Shown one piece after another: positions 1 to 10,700 of a stretch of DNA of 64,000 nucleotides. The notes beneath the pieces are model-generated. The model was not told where the DNA came from, did no database searches, and worked only from the letters and a program-made list of their open reading frames with translations. Position numbers and translations under genes: made by a program. The first letter of the stretch is position 1. The number at the start of each line of letters is the position of its first letter. Origin of the DNA: Paenibacillus sp. PL91 (lineage in GTDB: Bacteria > Bacillota > Bacilli > Paenibacillales > Paenibacillaceae); the NCBI RefSeq assembly GCF_012935325.2, contig NZ_JABBYG020000020.1:1-64000 (forward strand), read 5' to 3'.

Positions 1-120
1 GAAGACGATTTCAACCTGGATGGGGCCGGTCAAGTAAGTCGGTTCGGAAATGTATACGAAGAATGGCCGTTCCCGGGCGGTGGCCATTTTTACACAAAAC
101 TCTGCTGTCCAACGAAGTGA
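1..120 (+). CDS. C-terminal end of an unidentified protein (cut by window edge)
   Basis: The window opens inside an uninterrupted frame of 39 codons ending in TGA at 118-120. Its composition (FGNVYEEWPFPGGG, then HFYTKLCC) looks like real protein rather than a shadow frame, and a strong hairpin follows about 50 bases later as expected for a gene end. I do not recognise the family; the N-terminal part is outside the window. Confidence 0.45.
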   Translation, partial: EDDFNLDGAGQVSRFGNVYEEWPFPGGGHFYTKLCCPTK

Positions 121-172
121 TTAGGACATCGCTATTTCACCACGGCCCCCTCCTGAACGTATGAAAATGATT

Positions 173-212
173 AAAAACTACCCATGACGCATGTGCGTCA
201 TGGGTAGTTTTT
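173..212. terminator. Bidirectional intrinsic terminator
   Basis: A near-perfect inverted repeat (AAAAACTACCCATGACGCA and its complement) has an A-run on the left and a T-run on the right, so it can stop transcription in both directions. It lies just after the partial gene at the left edge. Confidence 0.8.
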
Positions 213-327
213 GATCGCAATCGTATCTGCCGGATTTCTCCTTTACCTTACGATTTTTAATCTTTTTTGTCCGCAACCAACCGTGATAGGCCAGATGCTC
301 CACATACTCAGCAGATCTATTCAGCAA

Positions 328-406
328 AACTGCCCGTTAGCTTAATAAAGAAAGGAGCAGCTGCCGTAGCCTACCCCTTTTTGTTCAACTCAAGTTCGCT
401 TAATAT
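328..406. repeat. Interspersed hairpin repeat, copy 1
   Basis: It begins with AACTGCCCGTTAGCTTAAT and ends with a degenerate GTTCAACT...TTCGCTTAAT block. The same two-block design recurs five more times in the first 4.4 kb. The central palindrome is weak in this copy. Confidence 0.6.
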
Positions 407-469
407 TCGATAAAAAACCTACTTTTCAATCCTTCATTTCATTTTTCGGTTGTCTAACTGTAACTTTCT

Positions 470-550
470 AATAAAGTTTGATAATTTTAAAGCTACATAC
501 CCTTGGTTTTTCGCTAAGGAGATCAAGTATTTTTAAAATAAAGTTTGATA
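470..550. repeat. Pair of 14-bp direct repeats
   Basis: AATAAAGTTTGATA occurs at about 470-483 and again at 537-550, in an AT-rich stretch between two hairpin repeats. No gene is visible between 213 and 726; the stretch holds only these repeats and the interspersed elements. Confidence 0.5.
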
Positions 551-628
551 AAAACTGAACTTAACGACGAAGGGCTGCCACCTGGCAGCCCTTTTGTTAT
601 TCAACTATCGTTCCCAGTTAGCTTAATC
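541..628. repeat. Interspersed hairpin repeat, copy 2, with terminator-like stem
   Basis: The stem GGGCTGCCA/TGGCAGCCC at 572-591 is followed by TTTTGTTATTCAACTATCG and then TTCCCAGTTAGCTTAATC. The stem plus T-run would act as a plus-strand terminator. The left conserved block is degenerate here. Confidence 0.65.
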
Positions 629-726
629 GCCCTTACTTTTAAAACTTCGATCGTAATCTGCACTACATCAACATCCGCTGTGATTAGGATTTATATTTAG
701 CATTATTCCGCAACAGGATACTACTA

Positions 727-1680
727 TTAATAACGACCACCAAACGCATTTGGACTAACAGCATCAATACGGGCAAAATCATCAGACGTAAGATGAATAT
801 CAAGTGCCTTGATATTATCCTCCAAATATTTACGGCGTTTCGTACCAGGAATCGGCAATGTGCCTCTTACTACTGTCCATGCTATTGCTAGTTGAGGTAC
901 CGTACAGTTCTTTTCTTTGGCGATTTCCGCTAGTTTATCAACGATGTTAATATTCTTTTGGAAGTTCTCACCTTTGTAACGTGTAAAAAGATTGCGCATA
1001 TCATCAGCTTGGAAGTTCTCATTCATATGACGTTCCCCCGTAATAAAGCCTCTGCTTAGAGGACTGTAAGCTACAAGTGTGATTCCTAATTCTTTTAGGG
1101 TAGGTAGAGCTTCTTCTTCAATTTCCCGACTCCAAATGGAGTATTCCGATTGGACTGCGGAAATAGGGTGTACTTCATGCGCTTTACGAAGTGTAGATGC
1201 ACTAATAACTGATCCATTTAGGCCATTAGAAAGACCAAGATAACGTACTTTACCTGCTTTAACTAAGTCAGCCATAGCACCAACTGTCTCCTCAATTGGA
1301 ACATTAGGATCTACCGCATGTTGATAATACAGGTCGATATAATCGAGACCAAGACGTCGAAGGCTTTCATCAATAGCTTTCTTTACATAGTCCGGGTGTC
1401 CTCCGATGAATTCCCAATTTGGACCATACGAAAACTTGGTAGCGACAATTGCCTGTTCTCTTCGTCCCTTCAACGCTTTTCCTAATAGCTCCTCATTATG
1501 GCCGTTGCCATATGTATCAGCAGTATCAAGCAAAGTTACCCCGAGATCAAGCGCCCGATGAATGGTTTTAATGGACTCCTCATCATCAATGGTGCCATAT
1601 ATGCCGGGGGACATGCCCATCATACCCAATCCGATAGAAGAAACGACGATATCGCTGTGACCGAGTTTTTGCGTTTTCAT
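727..1680 (-). CDS. Aldo/keto reductase
   Basis: This 317-residue NADPH-dependent aldo/keto reductase would reduce aldehydes or ketones in the cytoplasm; the physiological substrate cannot be read from sequence. Family marks are the early GLGMMGMSPG region, the catalytic Asp/Tyr region (LLDTADTYGNG, residues about 50-60), the Lys of VATKFSYG, the DYIDLYYQHAVD strand with the catalytic His, and the C-terminal IPGTKRRKYLEDNIKA cofactor loop. I start at the ATG at 1680 because it opens the conserved MKTQKLGHSD motif and is preceded by GAGG; an in-frame start at 1764 would add 28 unlike residues reaching into the promoter. It is divergent from a TetR regulator, a common arrangement for inducible aldehyde or quinone detoxification. 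Confidence 0.9.
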   Translation of the reverse strand: MKTQKLGHSDIVVSSIGLGMMGMSPGIYGTIDDEESIKTIHRALDLGVTLLDTADTYGNGHNEELLGKALKGRREQAIVATKFSYGPNWEFIGGHPDYVKKAIDESLRRLGLDYIDLYYQHAVDPNVPIEETVGAMADLVKAGKVRYLGLSNGLNGSVISASTLRKAHEVHPISAVQSEYSIWSREIEEEALPTLKELGITLVAYSPLSRGFITGERHMNENFQADDMRNLFTRYKGENFQKNINIVDKLAEIAKEKNCTVPQLAIAWTVVRGTLPIPGTKRRKYLEDNIKALDIHLTSDDFARIDAVSPNAFGGRY

Positions 1681-1740
1681 TTTAGTTACCTCGCTTTTTA
1701 TATGTTTTAGCTTCGAGTTACATCTTAGCATAAAGACATT

Positions 1741-1753
1741 TACACAGTAAACA
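1741..1753. promoter_or_regulatory. Candidate TetR operator
   Basis: TTTAC-ACA-GTAAA is a 5-base inverted repeat in the gap between the divergent reductase and TetR starts. It overlaps a possible minus-strand -35 (TTTACT). Position and symmetry suggest the regulator's operator; binding is inferred. Confidence 0.35.
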
Positions 1754-1790
1754 CTTTTAATCATTTCTGTATAATCCGCAAAATGTGTTT

Positions 1791-1818
1791 GTGCCGAAAG
1801 CGAAATTCAGGTTATAAT
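1791..1818 (+). promoter_or_regulatory. Sigma-A-like promoter of the TetR gene
   Basis: A TTGTGC hexamer is followed about 17 bases later by TATAAT at about 1813-1818. The Shine-Dalgarno AAGGGGGG lies just downstream, before a GTG start. Confidence 0.5.
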
Positions 1819-1838
1819 AAAAGTAAGGGGGGCTTTAT

Positions 1839-2504
1839 GTGAATAGCCAGATATCAGATAAAAAAAACGAAACACGAGCTAAGCTTATGAATAAGCTGCT
1901 TCCTTATTTACGAAAAAATGGCCTTCAGTCCGTTCGGATGGACGAAATTTCTAGAGTAATGGAGATAAGCCGAGCGACTTTATATAAGTATTTCTCAACC
2001 AAGGAAGAAATTGTCGAGTTCATCGTAGATGGTTTTATTGAATACATGAAGGAACTGACTCACAACCCTTTGGATTCGGTTCAAAGTTTCGGTACTCGTT
2101 TTTTGCAAATATTTGAACAAACCATATCTCTAGTCGTTTATTTCTCGGATATTATCCTTCAGGACCTCGAAACCAGTTACCCAGATTTATTTGATCGCTT
2201 TAATGAAGCTATGAAGGAGCGAGAAGAGAAGATACTGGCTTTCTTTGAGGAAGGTAAACAAAAAGGGATTTTCAATCAACTTAACGGCAGGCTATTAATA
2301 AAGCAGGATGAAATTCTAAGAGGGATGTTCGATGTTAAATTTCTGATGACCAATCAATTCACGGTTCAACAAGTTTTATATGATTATTTTCAATTAAAGA
2401 GGATTCAGTTGTTTAAGCCCGAAAAGCTGACAGCAATTGATGATGAAGTGTTGATGCCGAAAATAGAACATTTAACTCAAAAAGTGACCAAAAACCTTTT
2501 TTAA
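1839..2504 (+). CDS. TetR/AcrR-family transcriptional regulator
   Basis: This 221-residue one-component regulator has an N-terminal TetR helix-turn-helix (residues about 30-50: DEISRVMEISRATLYKYFS) and a larger ligand-binding helical domain. The start is GTG at 1839, seven bases after AAGGGGGG; the ATG two bases earlier is in another frame and meets a stop at once. It is divergent from the aldo/keto reductase and most likely represses it and itself. The C-terminal domain is too variable to name a ligand. No strong terminator follows, but a copy of the interspersed hairpin repeat begins 66 bases after the stop. Confidence 0.88.
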   Translation: MNSQISDKKNETRAKLMNKLLPYLRKNGLQSVRMDEISRVMEISRATLYKYFSTKEEIVEFIVDGFIEYMKELTHNPLDSVQSFGTRFLQIFEQTISLVVYFSDIILQDLETSYPDLFDRFNEAMKEREEKILAFFEEGKQKGIFNQLNGRLLIKQDEILRGMFDVKFLMTNQFTVQQVLYDYFQLKRIQLFKPEKLTAIDDEVLMPKIEHLTQKVTKNLF

Positions 2505-2570
2505 CATTCACTAACGCGATACCACAATGATAAGAGGCCCACCAAATTAAATTAATGGGGGTTCTTCACT

Positions 2571-2661
2571 AACCTGCCCTTTAGCTTAAAAAGGCAACTG
2601 ATCACTCTGACCAGCTGACTTCTCTTCTTTATTAAACTATCGTTTCCCGTTAGCGTAATCC
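2571..2661. repeat. Interspersed hairpin repeat, copy 3
   Basis: The left block is AACCTGCCCTTTAGCTTAAA and the right block is AAACTATCGTTTCCCGTTAGC followed by GTAATCC. The inner palindrome is poorly conserved. It sits between the TetR gene and the next minus-strand gene. Confidence 0.65.
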
Positions 2662-2675
2662 TCTTTGGATGAAGA

Positions 2676-2981
2676 CTACTCAAAAAGTACGTAAGTGTTA
2701 TCCAGACCCACCATCTCTTTTAGCGATTTGCCAAGCGAGTAGTGGTTGAGCTTGTCTTTTGGAATCACACACAGAATATTCCCGGCTTTCCCTTCAGACA
2801 AATTAGTAAGCTGTAAAAAATCTTCATTATCGTAGATATACGACACAAGATATTCATAATAGTCCTGCTTTTTATCAGCCACATTTAATCCGACATTAAA
2901 GAGTCTTAACTTGGCACCAGCCCATATCTTTTCATCATTGCTTATGTTTACTAAAGGAATCCATCCCATTGGGTTAAACAA
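2676..2981 (-). CDS. Small protein of unknown function
   Basis: The 101-residue product is acidic and soluble, with no signal peptide or membrane segment. I do not recognise a family. The frame opens with TTG at 2981 very close to an AAAGGGTGA ribosome site; an ATG four codons in (2969) is the alternative start. It is one of three small minus-strand genes in a row, each separated by a copy of the same hairpin repeat. That arrangement resembles clusters of small immunity- or repeat-type genes, but this is only a contextual impression. Confidence 0.6.
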   Translation of the reverse strand: MFNPMGWIPLVNISNDEKIWAGAKLRLFNVGLNVADKKQDYYEYLVSYIYDNEDFLQLTNLSEGKAGNILCVIPKDKLNHYSLGKSLKEMVGLDNTYVLFE

Positions 2982-3040
2982 TTCACCCTTTGATATTACG
3001 TATTTGAACTAGCGTCTCTCGTGAACTCAATGTTTTTTTA

Positions 3041-3399
3041 TTATATCATGTCAGCTAGATGTCGCTCAGTGAGGGTTATCGAATGATATGTATTATTCGA
3101 AAAGGTAATACCCTCTATAATCGCCCCTTTGAATTCTGCACCATCGAGTGAATTGCCAACCAAGATTGCATCTTTAAAATACAATTAGAGAAATCGCACG
3201 TTTTAAAATTAGAGTTCATAAGTGTGGAGTTTTCAAAATTAGAACCCGCAAAATCAACCGAGAAGAAACACTCATCGAAGGTTATCCTCGAAAAGTCAAC
3301 TCCATGATAAATGCCTACTTCTACGCAGATTTTGTGAAAGTATCTCTGACCATTTTGAATCATATCTAAAAATTCGTCTTTCGTAACATCTCTTTCCAT
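3041..3399 (-). pseudogene. Pentapeptide-repeat protein with a frameshift
   Basis: From ATG at 3399 (after GGAGAG) the frame encodes A(D/N)LXX-type repeats (FSRITFDECFFSVDFAGSNF, then FENSTLMNSNFKTCDFSNC), which build a right-handed quadrilateral beta-helix. The frame then loses the repeat pattern and stops at 3115. One frame over, the repeat pattern resumes exactly there (AILVGNSLDGAEFKGAIIEG) and runs on to a TAA at 3041. Loss of one A from a run near 3172-3176 explains both. Repaired, the product would be about 119 residues. This is either a true pseudogene or a homopolymer sequencing error. An upstream GTG at 3411 is an alternative start. Confidence 0.75.
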
Positions 3400-3462
3400 T
3401 GCTCTCCACACCTTCCCCCTTAATAACTTAATACAGTAAAAATTCTACATGGCTTTCGAAGT

Positions 3463-3552
3463 AACCTGCCCGTTAGCTCAACGAGGCTGCCGTTTCATGT
3501 CGGCAGCCTCGTCCTGTTGATTGTTACGCTATAGTTCTCCGTTAGCGTAATC
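3463..3552. repeat. Interspersed hairpin repeat, copy 4 (perfect stem)
   Basis: TAACCTGCCCGTTAGCTCA precedes a perfect 12-bp stem (ACGAGGCTGCCG/CGGCAGCCTCGT, 3481-3512), then a right block ending TCCGTTAGCGTAATCC. The right block overlaps the end of the neighbouring gene and supplies its last codons. Confidence 0.75.
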
Positions 3553-4011
3553 CTTTTTCGATTTAAAACCTTTTAGCTTCAAGTAATTATCCATAGGGAA
3601 ATCATAATTAATCCATTTTTCTTTGTAACCTTCCCGTCCATGTTGCTTTAACAATAAGTCCAGTGCTTGAACTACTGCCCTTGTAAATTCCAGTATAGAA
3701 CCAGTTTCATCTATTTCAATAACTTGCTTTTTCTTGTTCCGTAAATCTTCAAAAGACATAATTTGTACACGTAGTGAATCATCATTAATCTTACTTAATG
3801 TCCAAACGGTTCCACCAGGCTCCTCGTTCCATTCAAATTGAGTCTCTAAAACAGGATATAAACTGACTTCTGGAATAAGTGCATTTAGTGCCTTTAACAT
3901 GTCATTAAGAGCATCAGTTATATAGCTGGATGCGAAGTAAAATGTACTTGAGTTCATTTCAATACAACCATCAGCCCAACCAATACCTGTTAGTTCATAT
4001 TCAAACCTCAT
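3529..4011 (-). CDS. Hypothetical 160-residue protein
   Basis: A soluble protein with no recognised family. The ATG at 4011 is preceded by GGAGGGCG, a good ribosome site. The last residues (KDYANGEL) are encoded inside the right block of the interspersed repeat, so the repeat has either supplied or preserved the C-terminus. The N-terminal half reads as alternating beta strands and the C-terminal half as helix. It may belong to a family of small immunity-like proteins, but that is not demonstrable here. Confidence 0.65.
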   Translation of the reverse strand: MRFEYELTGIGWADGCIEMNSSTFYFASSYITDALNDMLKALNALIPEVSLYPVLETQFEWNEEPGGTVWTLSKINDDSLRVQIMSFEDLRNKKKQVIEIDETGSILEFTRAVVQALDLLLKQHGREGYKEKWINYDFPMDNYLKLKGFKSKKDYANGEL

Positions 4012-4070
4012 AACGCCCTCCGTTCATAATGGCATTTTCTTTTTTCATTAATTCGGTGTATACACCACGC

Positions 4071-4156
4071 TAACCTGCCCGTTAGCTTAATACAATGAGC
4101 AGGCCGCCGCAGCGCCTGCTCATTAATGTTTGTTATTCAACTATCGTTACCCGTTT
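4071..4156. repeat. Interspersed hairpin repeat, copy 5
   Basis: TAACCTGCCCGTTAGCTTAAT is followed by an 11-bp stem (AATGAGCAGGC/GCCTGCTCATT, 4094-4124) and the right block TTATTCAACTATCGTTACCC. The stem sequence differs completely from copies 2 and 4 while the flanking blocks are conserved. Confidence 0.75.
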
Positions 4157-4645
4157 GTTCAATAACACCTCGCAGTTTGAATCATCCTAATACTCTCCAT
4201 TTAGTACTAAAAGTTAATACCAGTCGTATCCTACGTTTTTTGTTTATCCATCAAAACAATAACAATCATAATATGATTGTCTCGATTTTTAGTAGTTCAT
4301 TTTCTATTTTTCAACCAATAGAGTTCAACTTGTTGTGCTGCGCTTGTTCCAGTAACAAGAATCAGCGCGAGGACATCATGGAAAAATCGGGATTGTCAAA
4401 CTTGTTACCCGTTAGTTTAACGCTTTCTTGGTTGAGAACCCTGATATATACCTATTCCATTCTCTAGTTCATCTGTGTTGATCTATAAGAATGGGATTAC
4501 ATCAGGATCTCAAATTGTAAAAATTGCACGGCATTCGCTTGTTTCATCTGCTTCAGACAGTTTATAAGAGATTCTGAATCGAAACCTAGTTCAAAAATTC
4601 ATGCTTATGTTGGCATACAATATTCGCAATATCAAAACAATATGA
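4157..4645. other. Gene-poor gap with a partial repeat copy
   Basis: No convincing gene is present. A fragment of the interspersed repeat (CTTGTTACCCGTTAGTTTAAC) lies near 4399-4421. A 113-codon plus-strand frame at 4126 overlaps repeat copy 5 and reads as non-protein. Confidence 0.55.
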
Positions 4646-4691
4646 AGGGGCTGTCCCCTAAGTAGATGATCCTACTTGATGGGCAGCCCCT
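4646..4691. terminator. Long hairpin after the SLH protein gene
   Basis: AGGGGCTGTCC pairs with GGCAGCCCCT around an inner stem AAGTAG/CTACTT. It lies 18 bases beyond the stop of the large minus-strand gene and probably ends its transcript, although the T-run is weak. Confidence 0.6.
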
Positions 4692-4708
4692 AAATGAACA
4701 GGTAATCG

Positions 4709-7700
4709 TTATTCGTTTATACGGTTAATTAAATTCAAAATCATCTGGGCACTTTCCGCTCTTGAGCCATTAGCGATTGGAGCAAAAATCTCATTCGTGC
4801 GTCCATACATGAGTCCAAGCTCAATCGCCGTTAAAATTGCCGTTCTTGCCCAATCCGGAGCAGCGGCTGTGTCCGTAAAGCGCACATTGCTTAGCGCAAA
4901 CTCCGATTGTTTCTTCACTGCGTAGTCATAAGCTCTTACGATCATTACCGCCATTTCCTGACGGGTAACCGAAGCATTAGGCGCAAATGTAGTTGCGCTG
5001 ACTCCTTTCACGATCCCCGCTTGCTGTGAAAGAGCTACCTCGTTTGCATACCACTTGGCTACGGGCACATCCGTAAACATAGGTGTGGCTTGACCCGTAA
5101 TTCCAAGTACTCGTACAAGCATAGCTGCAAACTCTGCGCGGGTTATGGCTTCGCTTGGATTAAAGCGCTCAGTGGATACCCCTTGAATAAGCTGCTTGGC
5201 TGCGAGCTCTTTCACCGCTTTGGCTGCCCAATGGCTTTGCGGCAGATCGATGAACGATTTATTGTACTCTAATACTGCATACTTGCTAAAATGATTAACT
5301 GCAGCCGTCAGCCTTCCATTTACCAACTTGCCCCCTATATATTGCAGCTTGCCGTCATCCGCAATATAGTAGATGCCGAGCAAGCTTGCATCTGCCAGCG
5401 GATCTACCGCAAAGGAGATGGTGATAGGCTGATCAAACTTGGTTACCGTAACCGTTACTCCCGCTTCCGTCGTCATCGTCAAGCTGAAATCGAGAAGCTC
5501 AGCACTACCCATCCGCAATTGTGCGCCGGCTTGGCTGCCCACATTTACTAATATAGCTGAAGACTCATTGCTCGATGCTGCTTTTGCCGTTAACGAGATC
5601 GTGCTTTTACTCACTTGATCTGCTGGAAGCAGCTTCGTTAAATCTTCCAGCACCTGCGCAGGGATGCTAATCGCGAGGTTCTGAGCATCCACTTTAAACG
5701 GAGCGCCAGCAAGCAGTTGAGCCGTATGACCTGGTAAAACTAACTCTTTAAGCTGACCATTCGTTTCAATGACAACCTCGCCGTCCGCGTTTTTATCCGT
5801 TAGCTGCTTATCGGTTATTTTGACCACGCCAGGCACCTCAGGTGATGGTGTTGGCGTTGGCGTTGGCGTTGGCACTGGAGTTGGTGTTGTCACTGGAGGT
5901 GGTGTCGGCGTTGCTGGCTCCGTAACGTTTATGACAAACTCTGTTTGTTTGCCACCATAGCTTGCCGTTATCGTTGCTAGACCAGCTTGCAATGCCTTAA
6001 CGGTGCTACCACCAACAATCTCCACGGTATTGGGGCTGCTACTCTTAAATTCAGCTTCCCCGCTCACATCCCTTGAGCTGCCGTCACTGTATACCGCTGT
6101 TACCTTTGCATTAGCCGACTGACCTGGGTTCATTTGCGCATTCAGGCCGCTCAACTCCACCTTGCTTAACGTGACTTCCGGCTCATTAGCCGTAACCGTT
6201 ACTTCGTATTTTGCGTTAAAGCCCTTGAAAGTCACGGATATTTCCGCCGTTCCTTCCTTCTTCGCGCTAACCAGACCCGCTTCGTTAATTGCAGCAACTT
6301 CCTCATTCGAACTGGCAAATGCAAGTTCACTCAGAATAACCTTTTTCCTGCCTGAGCCATACACGGCTTCCGCAACCGTCTGATCCGCCGCGCCGATCTG
6401 AAGCGCCGTTTTCCCTTGAAGCGTTACTCCTTGCAGCATGTCCGTAACCGTAATCTCGCTCTCGGCAAATATATCCGGGTAACCGCTAACCGTCGCTCTT
6501 ACTGTGGCTTGTCCTGGCTTCATCGCCGTTACCATTCCTTCTGCATTTACCGTTACCGCATTCTCTGGCGTCGATTGAACAACGGACCAGACCAGCTCTT
6601 TTTCGGTCGCATGATCCGGCAGCACGGTTGCCTTCAGCGTAATCGGTTGACCCGCTTCAAGCTCAGCGGAAGTATGATCCAGCGTAACCGTCTCCGGCTC
6701 CACCTTAGCGATAGCAAACCGGTCAATCTCCCGTCCGTCCACTGTTCTGCCTACAACTACAATCTCGTCTTTAGTAATATCAACAGCGGTAAAAATTTGA
6801 GCATCCTCGTCAAAAATCTTCTCCTGCCAATAATGCTCTGTTAATGCATAAAACTTCGGACCTGATGAGCCGCCTATTACATATCGAGTGCCTTGTCCTT
6901 CGGCAACTTTCTCTCCGCCCTTCATCGGGTGGGAGCGCATATAAATATGGTCGTGTCCGTTCATGACGAGATCTACGCCATGCTTATCGAAGATCGGCAC
7001 CCAAGTCGACTGGACCTTTTCATTTGCATAAATACTTCCATAAGGCCCCTGATGAAAGAAGATGACCTTCCACTTTTTGTCTGATTTCCCTAAATCCTCA
7101 TCCAACCATTGCGCCTGCTCATCGAAGATTTGGCTCGACATTTCCGTGTTCATCACGACAAAATGTGTATCCTTAACGTCAAAGGAGAAGTTCGAGCCTT
7201 TTACGCTTGCAGCGCCGTTTTGCGGATTATGAAACTGAGCCAGGTAATCGCCGGCACCATTCGTTCCCATGACCTCGTGGTTCCCGATAATCGGAACAAG
7301 CGTCGTATTCATCAGCTTGTCCTGAGCGGCTTCAAACCACCAGTCCCATTGCTCCTGCTCATACCCTTTATCGACGATGTCTCCGGCATGTACGAGCATT
7401 TCCGCATCCGGCATGTATGCCGAAGCTTCCTCTAACGTATTGCCCCAAAGCGCGAAGCCCGCTTTCGAGTCTGCCTGCGAATCTCCAATGAACAGGAATT
7501 TCATCGTATCGCCTGCAGCTGCGCTTGTTCGGAAGGTTCCTTCGCTGCTTACATTTGTCTTGCCATCACCAACACGGTACACATAAATCGTATCCGGCGT
7601 TAGCTGATCGGCTTCCGCTTTATGAACACGCATCGTTCCGTCATTATTGGTGTTATAAATCGAGCTGGTACCTGCGATTTCAATTATGTTGTTATCCTCA

Positions 7701-10700
7701 AAACTTGTGAAATCCGACTGCTTCACCAGCTCAACAACCGTATCCGTCGTAAGCGGGTCAGTCTGCCAAGTAAAATGGCGCGATGTGTTAGGATCAGCTC
7801 CCATCGTCACATTCATGTTGCGCGGCGCCGCCGTTCCCGCATACGGTGCAACCTTGAACGTCATGACCGGACTGTACGCACTGCCTTTTACCGCCTGCAC
7901 GTTATACGTACCTACCGCCTGAGTCGCTGCTGTCGTCGTAAGCATACCGTTAGCGCTTGAGCTCGTATCTGCGACCTCGACTTGATTGATCAGCAGCTTC
8001 GAACCTTCGACAGCTGCTCCGCCTTGCACCTCAGCAACTTTGAAGGAAGCGGCATAGCCCATTCCGATCGCAAAATGATCCCAGCTCAGCTTCAACTGCG
8101 TCTTAACGGTCGCTTGCGCCGCAGCGCCGACAAAGCTGATTGGAGTACCTGTGCCTTCCGTAGAAAGGACAGAGCCTGAAGTATTTTCAATGACTAACGG
8201 CTTCGTCACTTCAACCTCGGTCTGCTCGAGTGTTAGCGGACCGATATAATCATTCCGGACCGTGTATTGAATTTGTCCGAGGATATCGGCATCCACAAGA
8301 CTAGCCTCATTAATATTAAACAGATTTAAACGAACAAGACCTTGCGCCTCGTCAATCACCGGCTCCAGCTGACCCTCCTGCACCTTGCTGCCGCGGATGA
8401 CTTGAAGATCTTTAATCGCTGCAGGATCAAACTTAAATGCAATATGGCCTTCCTTCAGCTTGCTCGCTTTCTCTGCATGAATATTTAAAGTATTTGTCGT
8501 GCCTGCATAAACCTCGCTTGGCGTATCGTAAACATAATAAGGTGATCCCAGATTGACCATGAAGTACCATTCTTTGATCGTCTGATTGCCAGCCATGTCG
8601 CGGATGGCCACCTTCACCTTGTGACGCCCTTCCGAAAGAGGAATGGTCGATTTATAAGTAATGAGGCCTGCTGGTGGATGGAAGCCGTGCCCTACGAGTT
8701 GGTCATCCACATATACGCGTGTTTTAGCAGGATCGATTAAAGTGGTTCCGGGATGCTGCACTGGATCATAGCCTGTATCCTCGCCATGAACCGCAATCGT
8801 CGGCGTTGCCGTTTTAATAACAGCATTCTCGGCAGGATAAATATCTTTGAACACAGGTGGCGTCGTATCCTCTTCGAGCGGTCCGTAGAGGGCACGTATA
8901 TCATCAATATAGAGCGCGCCGTCCGTCTTCTTGACGTTGCTGGTTTCCATATAACGGATAGGCATGTCAATCGTGAGAGGTGTTGCTTTCCCTTTTGGCA
9001 CAGCCACCTCCACGTACTTCCACCCTGTCCAATTCACGCCGCTCACATTATCCGTAAAATCAACAGGAATAGCGGCATTGTTGCCGTCCCTTAGCTGGGC
9101 GCGCAGCCAGTGCTTCTTCCCGTCCCCATAAACCCACATGCTGAGCTTCTCCGGATAACCGGGAATTTGAATGCGATTTTGTGTAGAAGAGGCTGCTAAG
9201 TAAGCGCCAGAGGTTCCCGTTTTGCCGATAAAATCATACTCCAGCTTCAGCGCCTTATTCCCGCTTCTCACATAGTCCTGATCCGTCACCTCTACGATTC
9301 TCGAGTAGTTTGCGGCAGCACTAGATGCTATGTACTTGTCTAATCCGGACTCAAAATCCTCCAACAGCACAGGCGGAAGACCGACATTCACCTCAAACGA
9401 GGTTTCTACATTACCGTATTTTACGAAGATTTTGCCTTGCTGCCCATTCTCCGTCGTAGCTTGGAATACTCCGTTCTCGTCTACAGTCCCGATATTTCCT
9501 TCCACGCGCCATTCAAAATTGCGATTATTTGCCTGAACGGTTTGACCATTCCGCAAGGCCTTCACCGATAAGGATGCCGTCGCTCCTGAGTTATAGGTTT
9601 TAATGATATCCGGAAATTTAAGCGCCGTAAGCTGATCGACAACCTCAATTTCACCCTTACCTTGCACAGCACCGGCTGCTGCCGTAACGAAGCCTGTTGC
9701 GAAAGCCGTACCTGCCGTAAATACGCCGCTTGCATCCACAGTTCCGAGCGATGGATCAACCTGCCAAGCGAGCGTATCCGAGTAAGCTGCCGGATGGCCA
9801 TTAGCATCGATTCCTGCTGCTTTAAAGGTGAACGATGCGCCTTTCAAGATACGTTCCGCGTTGGGCTGAACCGCCAGCTTTGAAGCTGCATTAAGCTCAG
9901 GCGCTTTGTTGATGAGCAGCAAGCCGTTGCCTGTCTTCCGCTCGCCGCCATCGGAGCCTTGGTTCAACATCTGAACCTTGCTCGTTCCCGGCAGCTTCGC
10001 TGCGAACGTAGATGATCCGCCGCCGTCAAGGTTCATGCCGTTAACGACGCCTATATCCTTTAACATTTTTGCAAGCTCATCGGTTTCAACGCCTTCGCTA
10101 AAGCCCGGAGCCCTTCCATCGATTTCGAAGAGGACAATGCTTCCATCCGCCTTCGTCCCGATTGCGGTACGAGGATGTACACCTGCTGGTCCTACATTTA
10201 GCTGCGGAACGCCGTCCTTCACAAGAGGGCCTTGGCCGCCAATAGCAACCGATACTTGAGCCCACTCACCATCAAGTGCAAAGCTGGCAGCCATCTCATC
10301 ACCAACCTGAAGCCCTGCTACGACTGCTCGCGATGTGCCGGAGGCGGATAAAACTACTTGGCCTTGAGTAATCGCCGTATCCCCTTGATCCTTGCGGAGC
10401 TCGGCTACCTTCAGCTTCATCGTCTGCCCGCTTTTCACGTCTCCTTCTATGATATCTAGTACAACCTCATCGCCCAGATTCGTCGACTTAGTTGTGGTAT
10501 TATAATCCGCTGTGTAGAGGACTAGTTGGTTTGTGTCTCGGTAACGGTTAATGCTCGTCAGATTGGTTGTCACCCCGCCGATCGTGACCGTCTTCGTCAG
10601 CTTTGGAGCGCCATAAATTGAAGAACCATCCGCTTTCAGGCCAAAAGCATACGAGGAAATAGAGCTATTAAGAATTCGGCCCTCATCCATAAACAGACCG

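Noticed and set aside
4126..4467. 113-codon plus-strand frame
   Set aside because: It begins inside an interspersed repeat copy, has no ribosome site, and its composition is not protein-like.
5840..5915. Short tandem repeats resembling a CRISPR or VNTR
   Set aside because: Six-base units encoding the Pro-Thr linker, with no spacers.
5769..5960. Plus-strand frame rich in Gly-Val repeats inside the SLH protein gene
   Set aside because: It is the antisense of the Pro-Thr linker (GTTGGC repeats); the minus-strand frame has domains on both sides.
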